A stretch of 64,000 nucleotides of DNA from Typha latifolia (lineage: Eukaryota > Streptophyta > Magnoliopsida > Poales > Typhaceae): the NCBI GenBank assembly GCA_019914945.1, contig CM034112.1, forward strand, positions 6,518,001 through 6,582,000, read 5' to 3'. The notes under the pieces are model-generated. The model was given only the letters and a program-made list of their open reading frames with translations. It was not told the origin of the DNA and ran no database searches. Below are positions 35,641 to 45,894 of this stretch, in pieces; position 1 is the first letter of the stretch; the number at the start of each line of letters is the position of its first letter. Both the position numbers and the translations under genes were made by a program.

Positions 35641-36600
35641 GCAGAAGGTGTAGTCGCCGATCCAAGCAAGGTGAAGAGTATGACCAATTGGCCAATTCCG
35701 AGGAATGTCCGCAAGCTGCATGGGTTCCTTAGGTTAACAAGTTACTACCGTAGATTTGTTACTGGGTATGATAAAATTGCAGCACCACTCATCGCCCTTT
35801 TGAGGAAGGATTCCTTTGTGTGGAGCGACAAGGCGATGGTGGCCTTTGAGAAATTAAAATCGCTATGGTTTTAGCCCTAGTTTCGGCATTGCCAGATTTC
35901 CAAACAGAGTTTGTTGTTAAATGTGACGCATCTGGAGTGAGAATAGGTGCTGTCCTAATGGAAGGGGGCAGACCTATAGCATTCTTGAGAAAAACTTTGT
36001 CCGGTAGATCACAATAACTCTCAACTTATGAGAAAGAGATATTGGCGATTATTCAAGCCGTGTCAAAGCGGAGGCCGTATTTGGTAGGACGTCACTTCAT
36101 CATCCGCACTGATCAGAGGAGTTTGCCGTACTTTATGAGTCAGCAGATACACACACCGGCATAGCAGTGGTGGGTGACAAAACTTTTGGGGTATGACTAT
36201 GAGATACAATACAAAAAGGGAATGGAGAATCAAGTAGAGGATGCTCTTTCACGCCAGCCTATTGGAGCTGAATTGGTGGCTTTTTTCCATGCCTTCTTTT
36301 TCCTTCCTCGAGGAGTTGAGGAGCACAAGTGCCGCTGACTATGAGATACAATACAAAAAGGGAATGGAGAATCAAGTAGCGGATGCTCTTTCACGCCAGC
36401 CTATTGGAGCTGAATTGGTGGCTTTCTCCATGCCTTCTTTTTCCTTCCTCGAGGAGTTGAGGAGCACAAGTGCCGCTGACCCGTGCATAAGAGAGTTATT
36501 GAAGGAGATTCGAGCCGATTTGGAGCATCATCCTGAGATGGAGGACAGAGACGGTTCATTGCTTGACCATGGGTGTATCCGAGTGTTCACGAATACATCG
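35641..36600 (+). pseudogene. gypsy RT C-terminal end, RNase H and linker
   Basis: Reads VADPSKVKSMTNWPIP, HGFLRLTSYYRRFV and KIAAPLIALLRKD (end of the RT thumb). The RNase H follows with VVKCDASGVRIGAVL (catalytic Asp), STYEKEILAIIQAV (catalytic Glu) and FIIRTDQRSLPYFM. The linker has MENQV.DALSRQP. Stops at about 35873, 36015 and 36164 disable it. The linker segment is tandemly duplicated (36195-36336 and 36337-36477), the first copy carrying one extra T. The fingers and palm of the RT are absent. Confidence 0.85.
36195..36477 (+). repeat. 141/142-bp tandem duplication in the RNase H-integrase linker
   Basis: Two adjacent copies, each from GACTATGAGATACAATAC to GAGCACAAGTGCCGCT. They are nearly identical; one differs by an extra T (frame-changing) and by GAGG against GCGG in the ALSRQP segment. 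The near identity points to a recent replication or strand-slippage event. Confidence 0.9.
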
Positions 36601-38236
36601 TTGCGATCCAACTGCTAGAACACTTCCACAACACCCCTGAAGCAGGTCATGAAGGTGTTTTACGGACTTACAAGAGGCTATCTTATAGTTGTACATGGGC
36701 TAGAATGAAGAAGGATGTCAAGGCACATGTGAGGGCATGCGAGACGTGTCAAAGAGCAAAGACAAAGACCTGGAAGCCCTTTGGACTTCTACAACCCTTG
36801 CCGGTATCGGATCGTGTTTGGGAGGATATCTCTATGGATTTCATAGAGGGGTTGCCATTGGCACATGAGTATTCGATTATCTTTGTGGTGATGGACAGGT
36901 TGAGTAAATACGCCCATTTTTTAGCCTTGGCACATCCTTTTTCCGCCAAATCGGTAGCCGAATGTTTCATCCACAATGTTGCCAAACTTCATGGGATGCC
37001 TAAAATAGTGAAGGATATTCCATTAATAATGCCAAAAGGGGTGGAGGGCATACGTATTTGTTGTTCAGGTCGATTAGGACGTGCAGAAATAGCTAGAACT
37101 AAATGCGGAAAGTATGGAAAAACATCTCGTAACGTATTAAACCAGAAAATCGATTATGCTCCTGCGGAAGTATCTACTCGTTATAGAAGTTCAGGAGTCA
37201 AAGTGCGGATCTCATATAGTAAAAATAAGAAGGGACGTGCTATATCTGAAACGTATGAAATATAGTAAATATTTTAAATGCAGATGTAGTAGCGGTCGCG
37301 AACTAGATGGTACACAAGTTGGTTTTGGAAGATATGGCACCAAAAGTTATAGAGCTGGTCATCTTTCATATCGTGCTCAATTATTTTGGATCATGATCGT
37401 ATATTCATTAGCGAGTTTTGGACTGAATACTTCAAGTTGTAGGGCACCAAACTGAACTTGAGTTCAGCCTACCACCTGCAAACCAATGGGCAAACAGAGG
37501 TGGTTAATAGGGGAATTGAGCAATACCTTCGGTATTTCGTCAGTGATCGTCCTAAACGCTGGTTGGAGTATTTTCCATGGGTTGAGTGGTCATATAACAC
37601 TTCTCATCACAGCAGCACCGGCATGACCCCATTCGAGGTAGTATATGGACGGGGCGATACCGACGTTACGGGGGCATGATTTGGTGGCTTCGTCGACTGA
37701 GGTTGATATGGTATTGATGGATCGTGATGCTATTCTTAGGAGGTTGCATATGCATATCAGAGCAGCCCAAAATCGGATGAAACAAATGTATGATCAGCAT
37801 CATCGCGAGAAAGAGTTTAGTGTGAGCGACATGGTATTAGTATGAGCTCAGCCTTATTGTCAAATCACCTTGCATTCAATTCAGAACTAGAAATTGTCAT
37901 TCAAGTTTTTTGGTTCATTTTGAGTTTGTGAGCGTATTGGACCAGTTGCTTACAAACTTGAGCTACCAGAGGAGTCTAGCATACACCGAGTGTTCCATGT
38001 TTCATTGCTAAAAGCGAGAATTGGGCAAGATCAAGTTGCGGGGTCGGTTCTATTGGAACCCGAGGAGGATTTGCAATAGGTGGAGCCAATACGGGTACTA
38101 GCACGACGACGGAGGCGACATGGTTTGAGGCTAGAGACGGAGATCTTAGTTGAATGGTTAGGCAAACCATTCGATGAGGCATCATGGGAGCTTGAGTCCG
38201 AGATCATCGATCAATTTCCTAACTTCACACCTTGAG
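36573..38236 (+). pseudogene. gypsy integrase and chromodomain-like end, interrupted by mitochondrial DNA
   Basis: Order: an HHCC zinc-binding domain with [12 protein letters not shown] and CETCQRAK, then SMDFIEGLP (first catalytic Asp), [13 protein letters not shown] and KLHGMPKIV. At about 37011 the frame leaves the integrase and enters mitochondrial rps3-rpl16 sequence. Integrase resumes near 37388 in another frame (DRIFISEFW-type, AYHLQTNGQTEVVNRG, PWVEWSYN, MTPFEVVYGRG). The C-terminal part (PVAYKLELPEESS, VEWLGKPFDEASWE) ends in QFPNFTP and a stop at about 38236. Several other stops and frameshifts are present. The normal product cuts and joins cDNA into chromosomal DNA; this copy cannot. 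Confidence 0.9.
37011..37387 (+). pseudogene. Nuclear copy of mitochondrial DNA: 3' end of rps3 and 5' end of rpl16
   Basis: The segment encodes the C terminus of plant mitochondrial ribosomal protein S3 ([54 protein letters not shown], stop TAG at 37263-37265). Overlapping it by 11 nt in the next frame is the start of rpl16 (ATG at 37255; KYFKCRCSSGRELDGTQ, GFGRYGTKSYRAGHLSYRA). The gene order and overlap are those of angiosperm mitochondrial genomes. The plastid rps3-rpl16 pair has different proteins. Both ends join the integrase abruptly. The short word GGAT occurs at both junctions (37013-37016 and 37388-37391), which fits end-joining capture. About 377 bp. The mitochondrial frames have no stops inside the fragment. 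Confidence 0.93.
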
Positions 38237-38265
38237 GGCAAGGTGGAGGAAGTGTGGTGGGCTGT

Positions 38266-38587
38266 TACGATTCAGCTAGTTATGACTTTTATTTTTTCTT
38301 TTGTTTTAGAAATAACTTTTGTTTTGTAAAGAATAGGATTTTTGGAGGATTTCTGGCAGTCACATTTGAACGTGACTTCCTGCGTTCAAACGCGACTGCC
38401 TGCATACGTTCACAAAAATAGAGAGTGTGTTTAGTGCGTTAGAATGCATTCAACAGCGTTCGAACGCCTGCACACATTCGCAACGGGTTCGGCTACGTTC
38501 AAACGCAATCGACGAACTGCATTATCTTAGGGATATCTTTTAATTATCTTAGGGTTATCTTTTAATTATTTTGTTGATAGGTTATTA
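38266..38587 (+). repeat. gypsy 3' LTR, cut by family-A unit A3
   Basis: Starts TGTTACGATTC after a GGTGGAGGAAG polypurine tract. It contains GTTCAAACGC, GCGTTCGAACGCC and GTTCAAACGC words (about 38370-38505) like those in the LTRs at 31600 and 35400. It ends where the A3 head starts. The continuation to the right of A3 (from 41869) could not be recognised. Confidence 0.65.
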
Positions 38588-41286
38588 TGTAACGCCCCCG
38601 CCCGGCATAGGCACGTGCACGTCCATGTGCCCACACGGCACGCACGACTCACGCGACAGGACGGGCAGGGCCCGTCACGCATAGATATACTTATGTGCAT
38701 ATACAATCATGACATTATTAAATAATACCTGCAATCACATTCACACTCACATAATTCAATACCAAATATATCATATTATCAACCTGTTACTATCTGAATA
38801 TCCTCGTCCACAATAATATACACTAGACCACCACCTAATCTGGGCGGGACCCATACAGCCACAACAAACCATGAAGATACAATTAAACAACTACTACACG
38901 AGTGCACTATAATCTGATATGGACTATACAAATCATCATCTAATATAACAGAGTATAAATATCAAATAATGGCATAACTCAAAATCTGGTTAAACTATCT
39001 TCTATACCATCTCACATCTATAGCTCACCTCATCCTCGCTTTATAATATCTCCTTAAGATATCCAAAGTCGCTCTCACGTACCACATATCTGAGGGGGTT
39101 AGAAAAGAAATAAAGAGAGTCATGAGCAAAAGGCTCAGTGAATAGACCTTACCCCGAATCAATGATGCCAAACAGAGAGTAAATTATGTACTGGATAATA
39201 TAAATCAGAAAGAGCATCATGTCATGAATGAGTATATGAATATTCCTTAATAATACATAAATAAGAAATAGATAATGTGTCATGCCATGACTGATAAAAT
39301 ATATAATCTTTGACAATGTATAAATAAATCTTTATGTTATACCATCATCATAACTCTCTCTCAAATATAACACATATGATGCATGCCGATCATGATCATG
39401 CTATGATGTCAAATGCAACTATATATGATGTATATTGACCACTCAATAATTAGGTAATCAGATGATAATGAAAATCATATGCATTTCTCAATATTACGAT
39501 CATCACCGACATCCCGGTATAATATCATCATACTAGACCACTGTGCACAGTCAACATCCATCCAGACTGGGCACCCTTTCTAGCTGATAGAAACCTCGTG
39601 AGGATAACTCGCCACATATGCCCTGGCGAACGGCATGTGTCCGAACGTCTGCTGCGCACACAGACTAACGACCTCGGACATAAGGCCAATAGGATCGCAA
39701 CTATGTCGAGCGATCAATCATCCACTAAGCGCGTCCTAACCCTCGCGCCTACTTAGGTATCCTCATGCTTTCTATCAACTACCCTATCAATCACATTTCA
39801 TGCTTTCTTTCTAAATAACAGATCATATGCAAATATCCAGTACGATAACAAATCAATGCAAAACAGGAATTTAGGTGGAATAGGAATCAAGAGAAAATGA
39901 TGCAATATAGTCTCCGATCATGTAATCAACACATGCATACATATGCTACAAATCAACGAGACATAATCTTACAACAATATAATCATCTCTCATCATCTCT
40001 ATTTATTATCATCATACTCATATCCAAGATCAGCCTAATTATATGCATGATAAAGAAAATGCTCGGCTATAGTCATCTCTAGATAAAGTCATATAATCAT
40101 GCTGGAGGCCAAAACATGCATGTACATAAGATATAATATAACATAATTTGAGAAAGGGATCCAGGGGATAAGACTATTCACACTTGATCAAAAGACACGA
40201 ACCACGCAACTCTCACGTCTGCTAGTCAGACATCAACTCAACGTCAGGGTCCACTGGATCTCACATAAGGGGGTTCGGGGTCTGAAAATATTTAAGTAGC
40301 ATGAAGTTAGTCGTTTATCTAATTAGAATTAATTCAAGTAAAATATACAGGTTTATTAGGTTTAAAATCACTTCTTTTTATTTTTGATTACATAATTAGA
40401 TTTATATTAAAGATACGATTTAAACGCTATAATTATATTATTATCCTAAAATGCTAGTTATAACATAAGGAGAAAAGTTTGTTTCTTTTATTTAAAATAT
40501 TCTAGATATGTAATTATAAAATAAAAGTTGAATAATTATAAATAAGATATACGTATAGACAAGATCTATTTTATAATAAATTTTATAATTCTTACTCTAT
40601 CTTGATTAATCAGAAGTTATATAGTATTTACTTAATTATGCAAAATAATTAATTAATTAATAAGACTAGTATCTTATTCTACACACGATAGTATATAATA
40701 AATTGTTAAGATTACTTAAAATGCATATATTTTGAATATCAGTATATAAATCTAATAATTATAACTTACAAACACTATCTATTGGTCTAATAGAAATATA
40801 AATACATAATTAAATAAATATAAGTATTACCTATATTTATGCATAATAGTTTATAACCTAGTTAATCATTAATTACACTAATTATAATTAATAATCATCA
40901 TGTTGAAGAATATACATTATTATTAAAATAATTAATGTCTAAATAAGTTATCTACATAAATTAAGAGAGCAATACCTAACTAAATAGATAAAATAAAACA
41001 AATAAAACAAATAAATTTATAATGCCACCAATGCTCTACAACAGTGCTGGGCTCGAACTATGCAAAAAGAGGAGGAGGAGAGCTGAGGGAGAAGAAAAGA
41101 GATGGGAAGAAGAAAGAAGAAGAAGAAGAATAGAAGAGGAAGAGAAGAAAGAGAGAAGGTGAAGGAGGGGGTTGCGGACCCGGGCCGGCGGGGAGGGCAC
41201 CGGCCGCTAGTGGCCATCCAGCGGCCGGCCTCTCGCCGGCGGCTCGGCGCCGATGAGCCCGAGCCCAAGGGCAAGAGAAAGAGAGC

Positions 41287-41333
<47 letters not shown>

Positions 41334-41733
41334 AGAGGGAAAGTGAGAAACTTACCCCGGTGGTGGCAGGCCGGCAGCAGCACGAGGAAAAAGAGAGAGA
41401 AAGTTTGAGAGAGAGAGAGAGTTTGAGGGCAGGAGGAGAGAGAGAAAGACCTAAAGAGAGAGAGTGGGGAGAAGAAAAATATAGAGAGAGAGAGAGGCAG
41501 TGGGGAGGGAGGCTCCGGCGACGGCGGGGGGCCCACCGCGCCAGTTGGCCGTGGCGCCTCACTATGCAAGCTGCATGAGTAGCTTGCTTGGGCACGAGGC
41601 CGGCCACGTTGTGCCCAAAAACTTTTAAATTTTTATTTTTATTTTTTATCTTTAATTAATTAATTTATTTAATTTAATTTTTTCTTTCTTTCTTTTTGTC
41701 TCTTATTTGTTTATTTATTTATTTATTTTATAA

Positions 41734-41786
<53 letters not shown>

Positions 41787-41868
41787 CATTATTATTATTG
41801 TATTTATTTATTTTTCTAGGTTATTACATTATTTATTATTTATTTATTTATTTTTCTGGGTTGTTACA
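38588..41868 (+). mobile_element. Family-A unit A3, the most complete copy
   Basis: 3,281 bp, starting TGTAACGCCCCCGCCCGGC and ending CTGGGTTGTTACA, hence TG...CA with an inverted GTAAC/GTTAC end. Layout: GC-rich 110-bp head; AT-rich blocks with TCATGAGCAAAAGGCTC; an ACTAGACCACTGTGC block; a GATAACTCGCCACATATG block; an AT-rich core (40310-41000); a GA-rich block with a GA microsatellite (about 41287-41330); a GC-rich patch (GGCACGAGGCCGGCC); and a TTTA/ATT-rich tail. The flanks are TATTA and GGTTA, so no exact target duplication is visible unless the true start is a few bases left (GGTTA occurs at 38580-38584). There is no coding capacity. Confidence 0.7.
41735..41797 (+). repeat. (ATT)n microsatellite
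   Basis: About 20 ATT units in the tail of A3, preceded and followed by TTTA-rich tracts. A1 and A2 have much shorter tails here, so most of it arose after the copies separated. Confidence 0.9.
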
Positions 41869-41873
41869 GGTTA

Positions 41874-42580
41874 GCCTCTAAATATGTGGAAAGCAACTTA
41901 ATTGAGGATTATTGATGAAATATTGAAGTTTCATTTCCAACTGTCTCTTTCCTCCAACAGCATCCAATCTTGGACGTCATCTTCTTCCTCCCTCAATCTA
42001 ACCGTGCCCCCTTACCTCTCAAGGATCGGTCCACTCTTTGCCCCTTCATCTAGCTTAATGCTCTACCCACTACATAGCCACCATATTCCATAAAACCCAA
42101 TCATTATTTTCCTATTCCATTACCCACGTTCCTCACGCCACCATCTAACCCACGGTCAGTATTTTTTTTCCATAACTTTTGATCTACATATCTGATCGAC
42201 ATGATCTTGATTGCGTTGGATCCCTTATTTCGAGAGGAACAATCTGTCCAAGTTACAGATATATTGGACAGTTAGATCTCCCGCAGATCTCCTCGAAAGT
42301 TCCACCCTAGAAAGAATTTGGGCTGATATTCAGATTTTGCACTCTGATTATTCCTGAACCTATTATGTTTGTACTGGTTACAAGGATTGGAACATCTCCA
42401 GCTAAGCTATTGGGGGTGGTGGGGTCGGCGGTTCTAATGATGGACTTGTGCTGTTGGGTAGTCGAGTGGTCATCGCCTATGATGGATCTTTGACCGTGGA
42501 AGTCTCCCTAATTACTCTTGCTATTATCCCTCGTGTGGTTGTCATTTGGTCCGAGAATAACGATGACTCTGATACCAAAT
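41874..42580 (-). other. Leader region of a minus-strand copia-type element, no gag recognised
   Basis: Just left of the LTR at 42581, GACTCTGATACCAAA (42565-42579) is the complement of a tRNA-iMet primer-binding site, so the internal part of that element runs leftward from here. No gag frame could be recognised before A3 cuts the sequence. Confidence 0.5.
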
Positions 42581-43023
42581 TATTACGGACTGGTTAGAGT
42601 TGATCCACAACAAGGGGATCTAGGCTTCGATTAGGGTGAATAACAATTAATGGAGATGATAGAAGGTGGTGGATCTCGATTGTAGGAGGGATGATGGCGG
42701 TGGTGGTAGTGGAGAAAGAAGATGGAGTATGGTAGAGAGAGAGAGAGAGAGATCTTCGTACTAGGAGAGACCCCATTTAAAATGATACCTCTTGGACCAA
42801 ATAGAGCCATTTGTTAAACCAAAAATAATTGTTTTCTAAAAGTCGTCTGAAATGGGTTTCGAGCGTTAGATATAATTTATTCTCTAGAAAATTTTGTTTG
42901 AATGAATCAATCTCGTTCTAACAAATTTCTAATAGTTTTTTTGCAACACTATTTTTTTAATAAAATAGCCTCATTTATGCATATTTTATTTTTAAATTAT
43001 TTTTGAAAATACTTACCATGACA
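42581..43023 (-). repeat. Copia LTR, minus strand
   Basis: About 443 bp. On the minus strand it starts TGTCATGGTAAG and ends before the primer-binding site at 42565-42579. It shares extended words with the LTR at 28255 (ATGGCTCTATTTGGTC, GTTGCAAAAAAAC-like, ATGCATAAATGAGG-like). A GA/CT run lies at about 42734-42751. Because the primer site is on its left it is the 5' LTR of a minus-strand element. Confidence 0.65.
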
Positions 43024-45529
43024 ATCCTTATTTAACCCCAAAAGGCTTAAGAGACACATTGGATTAACCACCTAGACTATGACTTCATTTTAATTAACCC
43101 CAAATTGTGCAATCTTAGTTTCTCATAGTATGCACAATCTTTTAGTACAGCATACTTCTTATGATACACCATCCCAATATTTGCAAATTCATTGTTTTTT
43201 TTATTATAATGGGGTTGAATTTTAGAACGTACAGGTTTATGGCCGAAGTGGTCTGATCAAGGATACTTGGTCCTTCCAATTTAATAAGTGTTTCCCCCTC
43301 TTATTGAATTATGAACTCTCCTTTTATCTAACATGTTCTTTTTCTTTTAAAAATCTATGTTCATCTTTTGACTTGATTGCAAGCATGGTAACCCACTTCA
43401 AATATGATCCGTGAATTTTTCCAATCTTAATCTAAGTCCAAAACCAAAAACTTGACTTAGTCGAAGCAATAGCCAAACTTATATATTCCTGTATTTCACG
43501 ACAGGCATGATTCTATAATATTTTCCTCACTATAAATTGAGTGATTATCCGATACACACTCCCATATCTTTTGAATTAAGAATTTAATTTTAGTTCTGTT
43601 AGTAAGATAATTTTTCTTTTTCTTACTATCAAACATGTAAATAGAAGGGTTTGATTTGGCATTCCTATAAACACTTCGAATGTCAATTTCATTTGTTAAC
43701 TTTTCCTAGAACCTTTAGATGCTTCTAGCATATTATTGGATTCCTTGTTAGGGCCTGTTTGAATAAGTTCCGAAGTTGATGGTGGGCGGAGTTGAATACG
43801 GGGGAGGAGGCTAAGTTGGTGATGGGTGGAAGAGAGGAAGGTGGTAGTGAGTAGAGAAGGTAAAAGACAGAGGGGGTGGTGGGCGGGGAGGAGGAAGTGG
43901 TGGTGGGTGGGGGGGCATACGTGGAGATACAATTGTGCCTTCATTTTTTTTTATTGCCAGGATTGTTACACATGTGACATTATGCTGGAAAAGATTATTA
44001 GCATTGTCCAATGGTGCTTTAATTAGTGAATCATTGGGTTGTGTAAAAATATGTATGAACATTTTACTACCTAATTAAATACGATTGGTTTCTTGAATAT
44101 CAATTGGTGTGTTCTTAATATACCACTTCCAAACAAACATTGGTGTTGGCCTATAATACTAAGCATACACATTGTTATCATCATCAACTCTAATGAGCTC
44201 AGTTTTTATCCTTAAAAAGCTCTACTATATAGTAATTTTATACTCCAATGCTCTCTACTTATTTTGTTAGTTTCTTAAAAAAATTTATCAATCCATCATA
44301 ACTATAATTTCTATTAACTTCAACAAATTTATTTATCCCACACTCGTAGTTAACTGTACCATCTTATAATTATATAATATTGCCAACCCAAATATATATA
44401 ATTATTATAAATCTTTAGCCATATTTTGAAGGAAAAGAATTGCAAACATAAAATTCATAGCAATCAGACCAATCAAAAAACATTCACACAACTAGTTAGC
44501 AAAAGTAATCTAGAAATGTTATTTGATCATATGGAATATAAATCTAGGAAATCTTAGCTAGTGTAGCTAGTAGAAACTTTAGGAAAGGAAGGTGCTGCCC
44601 CGCTAAATGCACATATAGGCAGGAAAAAGGAGGTTAAGATCAGATTTTGAAGAAAAGAACAAATTTAGTAATAATTTAGGCTTTTTCGAGGTCTATTTCA
44701 TATATGCTTTCTCCTCAAGTCATCAGAGAAAAAGGGCAATGATATTTGAATCAACAAGACGCAGTCTTGGAAGGTACTTCATTGAGGTACTTATAATTAT
44801 ATTACATTGATCATTGCAAGTATCATATAATTACAGAACATCCACTAAAATGATCGATAAACATTGAGTAACAATGACAAGTTACATTATGCAAGTCAAA
44901 TGCTATAAAGCGATTGTGAATATGCTCACGTACCTGGCATTAATATATTAAACATTTTCTCTTTCTTCAACAATATAACGGAGCTTGACCCACTCTTCTA
45001 AGATAAAAGCAAAACTTTTGTCAGAAAAAAGAAAAAGAAAAAGTCTCACAAGTAGTGAATCCCAACGATATTGATTTAATTAGGACACCGTTGGGGAAAA
45101 AAACAAGATATCATAGGTTACTGCACAAGAAACCTACAGAAAACATTGCTTCATGGGCGTCATCGTTAAGGGCAAAAGGAACCAAATCGGAGAGGATTGC
45201 ATCTTCTCGGCGATCTGACTAAAGAAAATATCAACTGTCACTCAAAAGGAAGTACTCATTTGGGAAAAATCATATAAAAGCCAAATCACCATTTTCCTAG
45301 CATAAACCTAAAGCTCAAGAAACCAATTGGAATACTGTGATCATATTATCTATAGCTGCATTATGCAAGAAAGGAGCATTTACAAGGTAGAGCAATGTAT
45401 TGCACGCAACATATATACATCTCCAGACTGAAACCATACAGCTACAAAAGGAAAGTAAGACCTTAAAGACCAACAAGGATCCTGCACAATAAGTTGGAAA
45501 ACTGATTGAGATTAATCTGATTCCATTAG
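43024..45529. other. Intergenic DNA downstream of the CCDC97 exon
   Basis: No gene recognised. A G-rich stretch (about 43780-43920) begins near a GGGCCTGTTTGAATAAG word that could be the end of a Tourist/Harbinger-type MITE, but the opposite end and target duplication were not found. The part near 45400-45529 is probably the 3' untranslated region of the minus-strand gene. Confidence 0.4.
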
Positions 45530-45796
45530 CTAATCTTCCTCAAAATATTTCTCCTCGGCATCATGGTTAGCTTCCCTGAGCCAATGATCATCCAGTCTCT
45601 CATCGTTGTCGATCTGAGAATAATTTAAGTGCCCAGTGTCTTCTCCTGCCAGAAATTTTTGCTGCATTATGTGAGTGAACTGTTCCAGCTGATCCTGCAT
45701 CTCTTCTGCAGATAATATCTGCTTGAAGGTCTCTGTGACTATTCCTTGAGTACTATCATTTGAATCCCGTTCCTTTGAATCCTTATCAACAAGAAT
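45530..45796 (-). CDS. CCDC97-family protein, last exon only
   Basis: Minus strand. The acceptor TTCTGCAG just above 45796 opens an exon of 88 codons in phase 0, ending in TAG at 45532-45530. It encodes a helical Gln/Glu-rich stretch (SAEEMQDQLEQFTHIMQQKFLAGED) followed by a YSQID, LDDHW and EANHDAEEKYFEED tail. Family members characteristically have FLxGED followed by an acidic DxEExYF-type end. In animals CCDC97 is linked to the SF3B part of the spliceosome; the plant protein's role is not established. Upstream exons should lie at higher coordinates. None was recognised between the Harbinger-like element at 45895 and the right end, so this is either a gene with distant exons or a stranded fragment. 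The frame is intact. Confidence 0.7.
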   Translation of the reverse strand: MLVDKDSKERDSNDSTQGIVTETFKQILSAEEMQDQLEQFTHIMQQKFLAGEDTGHLNYSQIDNDERLDDHWLREANHDAEEKYFEED

Positions 45797-45894
45797 CTGC
45801 AGAAGCAGTATAACCACATTTGTTGGAAATGCTTGTCTGTATAGTTTATAATCTAAAGATTATTAGTACAAATACATTCTTGGATAGTATATAA

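Noticed and set aside
37011..37387. Plastid origin of the rps3-rpl16 fragment
   Set aside because: Plastids also carry rps3 next to rpl16, but the protein ends and the reading-frame overlap here match the mitochondrial genes and not the plastid ones.
41017..41607. Frames of up to 196 codons in A3
   Set aside because: Same GA-rich strip of family A, with Arg/Glu or Ser/Leu repeats and no conservation between copies.
43740..44190. Tourist/Harbinger MITE beginning GGGCCTGTTTG
   Set aside because: No matching right end and no 3-bp target duplication could be found.
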